Source: Capronia americana
Lineage: Eukaryota > Ascomycota > Eurotiomycetes > Chaetothyriales > Herpotrichiellaceae
Assembly (NCBI GenBank): GCA_016110215.1
Contig: JADWQD010000006.1
Location: 248,001 to 312,000, forward strand
Reading direction: 5' to 3'
DNA length: 64,000 bases
Under the pieces are notes generated by a model. It ran no database searches. It was not told where the DNA came from and worked only from the letters and a program-made list of their open reading frames with translations. The position numbers and the translations under genes were made by a program. This document shows, one piece after another, positions 23,721 through 34,066 of the stretch (positions are counted from its first letter, which is position 1; every line of letters starts with the position of its first letter).

Positions 23721-25247
23721 TGCAGATACCATACGGAACGTATGCCTTGTGGTATCAGGCGAAGACTTGCGTTTCATCCGCGGACGACGAGCTCGGAGCC
23801 ATCAATATTCACAGAGAAACCGAGGTGGACGCCGATTGAGGTCTGTATATGGCAATCGCGTGACAAAGGGCTCTTGGGTGGTGCCGCGAAATATATTCCC
23901 TGTTTTCAGCAACTGACAGCTTCTCAGGCATGTTAAACGGTTCCTCACGCGCTGGCCCGATTATGACACGTTCCACAGGAGCGTTTCAGACGGCGCAGTC
24001 TCTGCACAGGGGCTGGGGACGAACGCTCTTTTATCAGTGATGAGCCCCGTTGATCTTGTCAGGATACCTCAAACATGCAGTCTTCGACCGCGTATTCTGG
24101 ACGAGTGGAGAAGCATAACTGACTCCATATGCGAAATTATCGCATGATCTGTGGTTCGGCGATCCGGCGTGGGGAAGATTTCGATAACTGCCGGCCATCA
24201 CGAGGAAAATACCTTGTCCAAATCCGTTGCAATCTCTTTATCTGGCGAATATATCTGTACGTAGACAGGAGCGGAGAGGGAGAACTGGTAATTATGTCGA
24301 CATAGATGGTACCTCATTGGATTTGTTGAGGACCGTGAATGTATTGATTGTCGGGAGGAGGGGAACAGTAGGCGTGTCGAAGCGAGATCGGGTCGGTATA
24401 CCTCAGAGACGAGACTTCTCTACAGCCGAAGCTCGTGACTGCAGGTGCACAGCCACTAGTACTCGTACTCAGGCCAGGTGATGGAGAGAGAGTTCCGAGG
24501 TGTGGCCCCGATGTTTTCGGGGATCCCATGGTTTGGCGGCGGGCCCGGGATCTCCCATTCAGCTTGCACGGGGGATCTTGAACGCGCGGTTGGCGGGGCC
24601 GCCGTGAGCAAATCTAAACCGAAAATAATAGCGTCGATGCGAGAAGGCGATTGTCGCTGATGTGCGACCTGCAGCTCGGATGGTCTTACCTGCAGAATGC
24701 CGTAATGAATACTGCGAGGGAAGCAGAACGGGGAGAAAAGAAAGCACAAAGCTGAGAAGAGAATTCCGAACCACATGTTAGGGCGCATGTGAAGCGGTGC
24801 GTCGCCTGCGCAAAAGACAAGGTTTGCAATTTCCAGCAGAGTATTCGATAGCTGGACAGGGATTGTGTGGCTTGCATTAACGAGCATTCGGCGAGCCCCA
24901 GTTTTCTGCACAGGGGCGCCGCAAAGCTCCAATCAAAGCCCCAAGCTCCCCGATCTCAGCTGCTGTGTGCAAAGCAATGCCCAAGAACACGCCGCAGTCG
25001 ATGTCATTGTCTTCGTACCACCAGTAAATAAACCCGACCGTCTCGCAGGACTCCTCATCAGTTGTTCCACGGCCCTGTTCTCTTTTGCAGTCTATCGCGT
25101 GTGCTCTTTTCTTTTCAATAGCTCACCCTTCGCTCCTCATGTACGTGATACACTGATATTAGTTGTCGCTCCCGAATTCCGATCACCATCGCCGACATAA
25201 CAACACCGCTTCCGCCTTACACGCACTGCGGTGCAGTGTGACCGACC

Positions 25248-28030
25248 ATGGACGCTCTCTATCATGTCCTCAGCATCCGTCAAGCTTCTACCGATCCAAA
25301 CGACGACGAAAATATCGGCTCCAGCAGGAAGAGTTCTCCCTCGCTATCAGGCTTGGTCTCAACGCTGGTACCGACTCTTATCATCGCACTCATCTATTTC
25401 GGGATTTTCTTGGTTCTGCGCAGGAAATTCCCCCGGCAGTATGCGCCACGAACATATTTGGGCGCTCTTCGTCCGCAAGAACGCACCCCAGCACCTCCCA
25501 ATACTCTCTTTGGCTGGATACCGTTCATGAGAAAGGTCAGTGTCTCCGTCAACCTTTAGGGCGCGTCCCCTCTAACGATAATGGGTAGATACCTGATGAG
25601 TATGTTCTCCAACACAACTCCCTCGACGGCTATTTCCTGCTGCGCTATCTGAAAATGTCTATTGTCATCTGCCTGGTCGGCTGTCTGGTTACCTGGCCCA
25701 TCCTGTTCCCTATTAATGCCACCGGTGGGGGCGGCCAATCCCAGCTCAACATCCTCAGCTTCAGCAACGTCACGGACAAGAACCGCTACCTGGCCCACAC
25801 TTTTGTCGCATGCATATTCATCAGCTTAGTCTTCTTTCTCGTCACCAGAGAAATGATCTACTACATCAACTTACGGCAGGCGTATCTGCTGTCCCCATTG
25901 TACGCCTCGAGGATCTCTTCTCGGACCGTACTCTTCCAGGCTGTCCCGAACGAGTATGCGAATGAAGCCAAGGTTCGTCGCATGTTTGGCGACGAGCTGA
26001 AGAACGTCTGGGTCGCCGCGGACGCGAAGAAGCTAGAAGACATGGTCGAAGAGCGCCACAAAGCAGCCATCAAACTAGAGACCGCCGAGACAAAATTGAT
26101 CAAGATGGCTAACGATGCGCGGCTGAAGCGCCTGAAAGACAAGCACCAGCCTTCAGAGCAGCCCACGGTCGATGAAGACGAAGAGTATGGAGCCGAGTCT
26201 GGCGCCACCGCTGCTCGATGGGTCAGTCCGAAGCAGCGACCTACACACCGTTTGAAACCGGTGATTGGCAAGAAAGTCGACACGATCAATTGGTGCCGAG
26301 AAGAGATTGCAAGGCTCAACCCCTTGATCGATGCGGAACAGGAGAAATACCGTTCAGGTGAAGCGCTCCCGAGAAATGCTGTCTTCGTCGAATTCTGGAC
26401 TCAGACTCAGGCTCAAAGCGCCTTCCAAATGGTCGCACATCACCAGCCCCTGCACATGTCACCTCGAGTGGTCGGACTCAGCCCCGAGGAAATTGTCTGG
26501 TCCAACCTGGGTATTACCTGGAAGACCATCACCATTCGCAACGTCATCGCTCTGGCTATCGTCACAGCTCTGATTGTCTTCTGGTCGATCCCGGTCGCCT
26601 TTGTCGGGTCCATTTCGCAGATCACGTACCTGACCGAGGTAGCACCATGGCTTGGTTTCATCAACAATTGTCCCAAGGTGATCCTCGGCGTCATCACGAA
26701 CCTTCTGCCTGTGATCTTGCTGTCGGTTTTGATGTCGCTGGTCCCTGTCATCATGCGATTCATGGGCAAATTTGCTGGAAAGCCAACCCTCTCGCTGATT
26801 GAACTCTTTTGCCACGAGTCCTACTTCTGGTTCCAGCTAATTCAAGTTTTCCTGGTTACGACGATGACCAGTGCAGCCAGTGCAGCGGTTCCTCAGATCA
26901 TTAAGCAGCCAGGATCCATAACGACATTGTTGGCGCAGAATCTCCCACTGGCGTCCAACTTTTACATTTCGTACTTCATCCTCCAGGGCCTTGTCTTCTC
27001 CTCGGGTCAGTTGCTCCGAATTGTGGGCTTAATATTGTTCAATGCCCTTTCGAAGATCCTGGACAAGACTCCTCGCAAAATGTACAATCGGTGGTCGAGC
27101 TTGTCTTCTGTGGGCTGGGGTAACGTCTTCCCGGTTGTCGAGTAAGGCATGAATCTCCTGTTGGGAAGTTCGTGGTTGCTAACGTTTTCCAGATTGATGA
27201 CAGTCATATCCATAGCTTACGCTCCGATTGCGCCTCTCATGCTTGGCTTTGCGCTCATCGGACAGGCCCTCTTCTATTTCGCTTATCGTTACAATCTGCT
27301 CTTCGTCGACAGCTCCGTCATTGACACCAAGGGTCTCGTCTACGCGAAAGCTCTCCAACACACACTTGTTGGTTGCTACCTAGCGGCAGTCTGCCTCATT
27401 GGCCTGTTTGGCATCCGAGCAGCTCCCGCCCCACTGGTCATCATGGTTGTCTTCTTGATCTTTATGATCCTTTACCATATCTCTCTAACCTCGGCCATCC
27501 AACCGCTATTGCACTATCTCCCTCGATCTCTCGAGGCCGAAGAAGCCGCTCTTCTCTCCACCGAGTCAGCCATCATGACCGGTGCGGAAACTCAGACCCC
27601 AGAATCCAAGAACTCGAGACACTCCAAAAACGGCACAGAAGAGCTCCTCGCCTCTAAGGAAACCTTCCCTGCCGCCAACTCTGTGCGCAAACCTGGCATG
27701 GTAGCCATGCTGAAACGCTTCTTCCGCCCAGACATTTACGCCTCATACCGCACCTTACGAAACCTCGTGCCACAGGAATTCGCTGAAATACGCTATTCTC
27801 CCGAGACCGAGAGAGATGCATATCAGGATCCAGCAGTCAATGCTGTTGCCCCGTTGCTTTGGGTCCCAAGGGATGTCATGGGTGTGAGTAGGCAGGAGTG
27901 CTTGCATACAAATAAAGTCACACCCATGACGGACGAAGGGGCCAGTTTTGACGAGAAGGGTAGAATTCAGTGGGACGAGGAAGAGACTGGAGGCAGGGCG
28001 CCGATTTTCGAAGAGAAAATTTATTACTGA
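25248..28030 (+). CDS. CSC1/OSCA-type calcium-permeable cation channel (RSN1/PHM7 family)
   Basis: Three exons (25248-25535, 25589-27141, 27193-28030) encode 892 aa. The N-terminal RSN1-type helices (from about residue 35, LVPTLIIALIYFGIFLVL) include YLKMSIVICLVGCLVTWPIL and a third helix. A cytosolic PHM7-type domain follows with the AVFVEF RNP-like motif near residue 345 and an RMFGDEL block. The multi-helix channel core starts around NLGITWKTITIRNVIALAIV, and a hydrophilic C-terminal tail ends with acidic residues. Family members (yeast Csc1, plant OSCA, animal TMEM63) are osmo- or mechanically gated plasma-membrane channels. Three paralogue groups exist in fungi; I cannot say which this is. 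Confidence 0.93.
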
Positions 28031-29077
28031 GATGAACGGCGGACAGGGGGAAGCTCAAAAGCCCGGTACTGCAACTCGACTGTTTGGATAGGGTATACTC
28101 CAGGGAATGGATTATCGACAGGCAGGAAAGGGGGTCGGGCAGGGGCTACCCTTTTCTCGTCGACGGCAAAGCAGGGCATGGTAGGCCAGACCGGGCCATG
28201 CACACTCCCCTGTGGAGCACAGTATGATTTGCGATATGATACCCAACGGCAACCACTTTTAGCGCAGTGTTTAGGCAATTGAGATTCTAAAGAAGAAGAC
28301 TCCCGAGTCATGATTTTCTTACACTTTTCGTCTGAATAGACGGACGGATCCAAGCTACATCGATGTGTATACAGTACATGTACGCGACAAAAGCCAAAAC
28401 CCACGGACGCCAACCTCTTAACGGACTCTGAAAGGCACACTCTCGCAACCCACTCGAAAGACACTCACTCACAGATCGGGTGCCAACCTCTGTTGTCGAA
28501 CCCAAAGCGCATAGAGAGCTCGAAGCACCGAAGGAGAAACAACGTATAGTAATGGAATGCGATACTATACATTACGATAGAGGGGAAAAAAGACGGACGA
28601 AGCAGCAGGTCAAAAAGGTCTTACTGGATCGTAATTCTACTCCTGGAAGAATGGGTAGGTAGGAAGATGAATCGATGGATGGATGAACGAATGGATGGGT
28701 CTTGGTCATTCAGCTCCTCTCAGTCTGCATAGATCTCGTCCGATCTATTGTTCTTCTGTGTGCTTTTTTTTTGCAGATGCAGATCTATTGCATATGTTGT
28801 TCGATTTTTGGTGGCAGTGAATAAAGAGCTCTCGTGATATGTAATGAAGATGGTCTCGTCTTCCATGCATGCAGACTCCAGTTCCTTGATCATATGTGCT
28901 GTTTGCGTTTCATATCCTGTTTCGCTCGCTGCAACCAGGACGGATCATTGTATCAAGAAACTTTGTATTCAGCGTCAGAGCCTTGGTGCATCATTGCTCA
29001 AAGCTCCCATGTCGACGCCGTGTGCCTCGCTCGTAGCTCGCAATGCATTCAGCTCCAAATCTGACGGTTGTCAATCA
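28031..29077. other. Convergent intergenic region, 1.05 kb
   Basis: Lies between the 3' ends of the channel gene and the SANT-like gene. It includes short GGAT/GATG-type repeats at about 28665-28700. No gene seen. Confidence 0.5.
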
Positions 29078-30397
29078 CTAGGATTGGGGAGTCAGCAGAC
29101 CCTTGAAGAAGCGGACTGTGTTCGTGACGAGACCTAGTTTCAATAATATGTCATTAGCCTGAGAATGTAGGGACATCGAAAGAATGATTGTTTACCCGCC
29201 GGTGTCGCTGGGGTACCCAAGACGTCTTCAACTTGAGGGACACCAATGTTCGAGATGCTATCTTCGGGCCGGAGCTCGATCGGCTGGACATGATCTGCGA
29301 GGGTCTGCTTGAGCATCCTTCCGGCAGAATCGTGAGAGGATGACAAGGATGACGTGATCGTGATTGGAGAGGAGAATCGCTCAGAGTCAATAATAGGCTT
29401 CTGGAGCACGGTGTTGATCTGTGGCTGACTCTTTGCAGGAAAGTTGAGGACAGTTCCAGGCTTCAAACTCTTGATGTCGATGTCGCTGTCTTCTTCGACG
29501 TCAGTTTGCCGCTTCTTCGCGTGGATCGCCCGAGTTGGGGTGAGCGGCGGAGAATACTCAATGCTTGGTAGTGGCTTCTGAGAGTAATGCATGGTGGACT
29601 TGACCTTCCCTTTAGTTGCACCAGGGGTCGTCAGTGGTATTTCCTTCTCCTTCCCAGGGGCGACATATGCCTCAGTGAGCTTGCTGCCACGCTTAAACAC
29701 TGTGGATGGAGGTGTGACGGGAGCCTCGCTGAGCTCTTTGGTGATCGTAGCAGGCGTCGAGGTAGTTTGACTGGCGAGAGACGATAGCTGGGACTTCTTG
29801 CGATGCTTCATGTTCCGCTTGACATCGTGCTGGAATCCAAAAAACATGTCAACCTCATCCTCGGATGTGATTGTCGCTTGGCTAACCACATAATCTTCAT
29901 CTCCCTCCCCCAAGGACATCAAGCTCCGGTCATCGTCAGAGGTGAAAGACGCAAGGATATCGTAGTCCAGCTTTTTACCTCGAGTCTGACGTTTAGTGCC
30001 AGCACCATCCGCAGCACCATCGACCTGTGGCAGAGCCTGCTTGTCTTCGTCTTCATTGTCATCTTCGTCTTCAACAGGAGCCTTACGCTTGCGTGACCCG
30101 CTGCTCTTCTTGCCTTTAGCGCTCGATTTTTGGGTTGCTCCAGTGCCGTTGGCTGTGTTGGCTCCTCCAGCGGCTGTCTCTCGCTCGATTCTGTCTTTGA
30201 GACGCTTGTAGCGAATAGCAGCAGCGCCTTTGGTCGAGCCAGTTGCCACTGCCACGGCATCCCAGTCAATCTGTTTGCCGTAAGTTGCATTTCACTCGAA
30301 CAGGACATGCGGCTGTCCCTACCTTTCCCATTCCAGAGCAGTGCTGAATACAATGGTATAGAAAGAGGACATTGTCGTCAGATTGGTATGGTGCCAT
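29078..30397 (-). CDS. Uncharacterised nuclear protein with SANT/Myb-like N-terminus
   Basis: Three exons on minus (30397-30323, 30270-29196, 29133-29078) give 401 aa; the tiny terminal exons are supported by phase. Exon 1 plus the start of exon 2 form a short helical module, FLYHCIQHCSG then IDWDAVAVATG and AIRYKRLKDRIE. This resembles the fungal Myb/SANT-like domain in which a conserved Trp and a basic third helix contact DNA or histone tails. After it come NLS-like runs (KKSSGSRKRKAP), an acidic DEDDNEDED patch and a long disordered region with Ser/Thr-Pro sites. The last exon encodes VRFFKGLLTPQS. Role in chromatin or transcription is an inference from composition. Confidence 0.72.
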
Positions 30398-30742
30398 ATT
30401 GACCGTATCGCTGATATGATTGTTCAGAAGAGCAAGCTTGTTGAGGAGTCGGTTGTAGAGATGAGGCCGAGGAGTGAAGGGGTGAGAGGTGTAGACGAGG
30501 GAGGCAATAACCCTCGAGTAGTGAATGAACGATCACAAATTGGCTTCGTCGCTTGAAGTGACATCAAGCAGCCAAGTCGATAGTGACAAGCAGAATCCGG
30601 GAGAAGTGAAACCAAAGTGAGCTGACAATGAGTGCTCGTCGAGGCAGATGTTAAGGGGCCGAAGGGAGTACCGCCGGCAAGCACCTCGATAGCTCCGGAG
30701 GTCTCTTTATCTTGGATGAGGTCCAGCTCATTGATCGTGCAT
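30398..30742. other. Intergenic, 345 nt
   Basis: Upstream of the SANT-like gene and downstream of MTR3, both on minus. Nothing further seen. Confidence 0.5.
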
Positions 30743-31727
30743 TCATGTATTCATCTCAACATCGTTCATCTCGTCTCGTGGTGGCTTCTTGGATGCAATT
30801 CGACTTTGCATAACAGACTCAAGCAGAACGGCCTGGATAACTGTTTGGGCTCCACGTGCAGCGGCAATAGCACTGTCAGTCAGCTCATCGTATCCTATCA
30901 CTCCACCATCACTCTGCTTGAGTGCACTGCCACAAGACCACATTTCCACAACCTCATCCCTTGATGGCAGATATCCAACCACGCAGCTTGAGAGTATCTC
31001 GTCGTGTTCAACAGTCGCGGGATCTAGTATTCGAACAAGCTTGCCGTCTTTCCCGAGCACAACAGCACTGACACCAGCCGCCAACACATCGAGACAGTCT
31101 ATTCTCGCATCTGCCAGCGCCGCCATTGAGACATTGATCGCTGCTGCAAGTAGATTGAACAGCCCAGTCCCTGTAGAACGGGCTCCCTCTGTGCGGTCAT
31201 CTTCTCCCTCGAGAACCGTTACGGCTATATCAATAGCACTCTTTGGCCATCGGTCCGGCAATAGGACACCTTTCAATGCATTCTCCAAGTGCAGCCCAAG
31301 ATCTTTCTCCGTCGAGTTAGGGACATAACCTTGCCGAATACGAGTAGCGAAAGGCGCAAACTTGACTGACGCACTCAGTTGTAGGTTGGGGGAGAATGAA
31401 GCGGTTCGCGGTAGCGGCTTTGGCCCATGCACAGTGCATGACAACTTTATGGTGGAGGACGTCCGTAGAATTGAGGATTTTGGTTCCGGAGGACTCTCGA
31501 GCTCCAGGTAGGCAGAGCCACTGGCTGATGGAACAAGTCCAGTGTGTAGAACTGCTTACGGTCAACATGAGCTACTTGAGCAGGGGTCGAGCGAGCATAC
31601 AAATCTTGCGCAGTTCATTTGGCTTCCTCACTCGATCTTGCCATGCTCTCGCAGAATGAGTGGAAGATGCAAATCGTGGTGGCTGGGTCGTGCCCGGTGG
31701 GCCATTTACTCTCCGTCGATCACTCAT
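30743..31727 (-). CDS. MTR3: Exosome complex subunit MTR3 (RNase PH-like)
   Basis: Two exons on minus (31727-31576, 31520-30743; 55-nt intron) encode 309 aa. The N-terminus MSDRRRVNGPPG leads to RVRKPNELRKI, a characteristic entry to the RNase PH fold. Then come GSAYLELE, the SCTVHGPKPLPR block and KFAPFATRIRQGY. A late part, GYLPSRDEVVEMWSCG, fits the second half of the domain. Mtr3 is one of six catalytically inactive PH-type ring subunits of the RNA exosome (3'-5' decay and processing). The splice acceptor CAGCCAG is chosen because only it restores phase; the unspliced frame meets a TAG. Confidence 0.87.
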
Positions 31728-32102
31728 GACATCGCAAATGCCGTGTCGGGACAAGCGAACATCCTAATGGCAGGGACTGTAAAGTAAAAGAGAGAAACCA
31801 TACCATGGCCTCGATGGAAAACAACAAAATGTTCCCCGCACGGTTTAAGGCGAATGCTCCGCTGTAGGTATGCGAAGCGCAGCCTTGCGCAGCCTTGCAG
31901 AATCGCGCCATCCTGCTCGAATATTATGGCATGTTTACGGTAGAGGCGTTGATAGAGTGTTCTCTTCCTCTTTGACCTTTATCTTATTGTGTGATGAACG
32001 ACTTTTACTACATTAGTTTTGAACTCCAGGATACAGAATTTCTGTATGGGCAATCCAGCGAGACCAAGTCGTTGCGATGACCCTACACGAAAGGAGGCGC
32101 CA
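31728..32102. other. Intergenic, 375 nt
   Basis: MTR3 promoter and sulfotransferase 3' region. A short direct repeat (GCAGCCTTGC, twice) lies at about 31880-31900. No gene seen. Confidence 0.5.
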
Positions 32103-32960
32103 TCAGGAGAAGCTCCTTCGAAGAAAAACGCTCCTCACACGTTCAAGCATCCTAGGCATGTGCTTGCCTCCGACGAAGCTAAGGATCGCCGTAACGAGAC
32201 CCACAGCTCCCAATAAAACCACAAACCGCCTTCTCAATTTCGCAAGTAGCTCAGTTGTGCCCTTATCAAGCCAGGACCGTGGAAAGATATGCGGGAACGG
32301 CTCATCCGGCACCGGTAGAGGCACATCCAAAATCTCACACAGTGGCTTCCACCCGCTCTTCACGTCGAAGTAGAAGAGCTGATCCGGCGGCACGACGCGC
32401 CGGACATACGCCGCATGAGCATCGTACAGTCCTTCCTGATTCGACATCGGCCAGGCTTCGCACGGAGGTATCCCAACCGCCTGGGGCACACGCTTCCAGA
32501 ACTCGAACGAAAATATGCAGAAGCGCCTCAGTTGTGGTGAAGGCCAGGACCACGTGTACAGGTCGTGGATGCTCTGCCACAGAGCGGAATAACTCGCCCA
32601 CCATGATTCCTTGTCCCGGACGGTCACAATGACCTTCGCGTCCGGATACAGTTGCAGGAGTTCCTCGACAAAATAGCAGCCCGGTTGGTCTGAGCTTGCC
32701 ACGCACCCCTCCGTCAGCTGCGCGAGGCGATACAGCACGAAGGTCCGGTCGACCAGCGTCTTTGTCGGGCAATGCCGCGCGAGCTCGAGCATCTGTTGTT
32801 GCAGGTGCGCATCGCCGGTATATGAGGCGGAGCCACCGTCGAAGACTCTGCCTCTGAGGAGGATCTCGAGCGCTCTAGTCATGGACGTGGTGCCCGTCCT
32901 AGGCAAGCCGGCGACTATGACTTTGAGCGTCGGCTTCGTTGCAGCATCATCGGTTGCCAT
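32103..32960 (-). CDS. Sulfotransferase-like P-loop protein with C-terminal membrane anchor
   Basis: Intronless, 285 aa. The nucleotide (PAPS-type) binding loop is VAGLPRTGTTSM (about residues 15-26). Further conserved parts are VDRTFVLYRLA, the region YPDAKVIVTVRDKESWWASY that in sulfotransferases carries the 3'-phosphate-binding Arg/Ser, and a C-terminal lid around FPHIFPRSWLDKG. This matches the fungal sulfotransferase group often mis-labelled as NAD-dependent epimerase. Near the C-terminus lies one hydrophobic segment, FVVLLGAVGLVTAILSFVGG, followed by basic residues, which suggests tail anchoring to an internal membrane. The acceptor substrate is unknown. Confidence 0.85.
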   Translation of the reverse strand: MATDDAATKPTLKVIVAGLPRTGTTSMTRALEILLRGRVFDGGSASYTGDAHLQQQMLELARHCPTKTLVDRTFVLYRLAQLTEGCVASSDQPGCYFVEELLQLYPDAKVIVTVRDKESWWASYSALWQSIHDLYTWSWPSPQLRRFCIFSFEFWKRVPQAVGIPPCEAWPMSNQEGLYDAHAAYVRRVVPPDQLFYFDVKSGWKPLCEILDVPLPVPDEPFPHIFPRSWLDKGTTELLAKLRRRFVVLLGAVGLVTAILSFVGGKHMPRMLERVRSVFLRRSFS

Positions 32961-34066
32961 GAGTTCAGTTTGTCCCGCTAGGACTACAACTCGGTTGTGT
33001 TGGTCTTTGGTTTGATGTTCTTATGCGATTGGTCCGTTCTTGGAATGTTCACTCTGACAACAGGTAAGAAGTCTATATTGACCACATCCCTGTCATCGAC
33101 ATAAGCTCGGCAGCATTGGCCCGTGGTTTCTCCGCAGGAAATTCCTCCTATTACCATCCTTGCCTTTGTGCAACACAAAATTGCCATTACAGGACGTAGC
33201 CCACAAACTAACCGCCCTCGAGGGAGTACCAAACGGCGGAGCCTCACTGGCCCCCGAGGATGGTTAGTTTGTGGGCGTGAGGCTACGTCCTGTAATGGCA
33301 AGCCATTCGTCGCACTGATAAACGGTCATAAGCATCAGGAACGCAGCCACATCGGGAACGAGATCGTCACACATCGAACGGACTAACCCCAACTTTCGTA
33401 CGACTACCATCAACAGTAGTAGTCGTAGTAGTAGCGTACCAGATAGCTCGACATGTCGTTTATACTGTAAAGGGCATGGCCATCCGACCACCAACGCTCT
33501 GCGTCCAATTAATCTGCTTATCCTTCTCCTGACCGAGGTAAGTGCTTGTGCTTACGCTTCAGACAACTCAGAGCTGATGCCCCCTTGCGGAGCCCTCGCG
33601 GGGGGCCGAGCCGTTTTAGCCATCAAGATCACATCGATCCGGGCTTGGAATACCTCTCGTATGCATGTCTTAGATACCAGGTACGTAATATGTCATGGAG
33701 TTCGTCCGAGGATCCCAGTCGCAGGGCCGACTGAAGTCTCGACATTCTTGATTTCGCATAACTCAACGTCTTATACTGTGGTACTATGACTATGGCTATG
33801 TCAGCTGCAAAGGCTGCGCCCGCGTCAAGGCAATTATTTACTGCTGGACCCCGGGCCGTCTGTTCATTGCCAACGCTTGTCGGGTATCGGTACGTACAGT
33901 ATATGCCGAGGATACTTCCGTCGTCCAGGGAACGCACATGCTCTTCTAGTCCCCTCCGACCATGATCGAGTCATCCACAGCATACTATGTAAGTAACGGC
34001 CCTCATATCAGAGTCAAGACGGGAGAACAACCTCACCCCAGCCTGGGTCGACGCATGAACGCCACT
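32961..34066. other. Intergenic, 1.1 kb, containing a fold-back element
   Basis: Contains the inverted repeat at 33181-33301, an AGT/CGT trinucleotide run near 33410-33435 and a GC-rich snap-back near 33580-33610 (GCCCCC...GGGGGGC). No protein gene was recognised. Confidence 0.55.
33181..33301. repeat. 121-bp fold-back element with long inverted arms
   Basis: The left arm starts TTGCCATTACAGGACGTAGC at 33181. The right arm, read on the other strand from 33301, starts with the same 20 bases. After a 7-base indel (CTCACGC present only in the right arm) both continue CCACAAACTAACC and then CCTCG. Arms are about 44 and 51 bases with a spacer of about 26. This could be a MITE-like footprint or a hairpin-forming transcript. 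No clear target-site duplication is seen. Confidence 0.75.

Larger units (their letters stand above)
21933..25247. other. Gene-poor region, 3.3 kb
   Basis: The longest stretch without an intact gene. It contains a GTAC-rich inverted repeat near 22472-22519, further GTAC-rich patches around 22917-23035, and a decayed HET-like coding remnant near 23298-23720. From about 24,900 the plus strand becomes the promoter and leader of the channel gene. Other frames are short and unconvincing. Confidence 0.55.
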
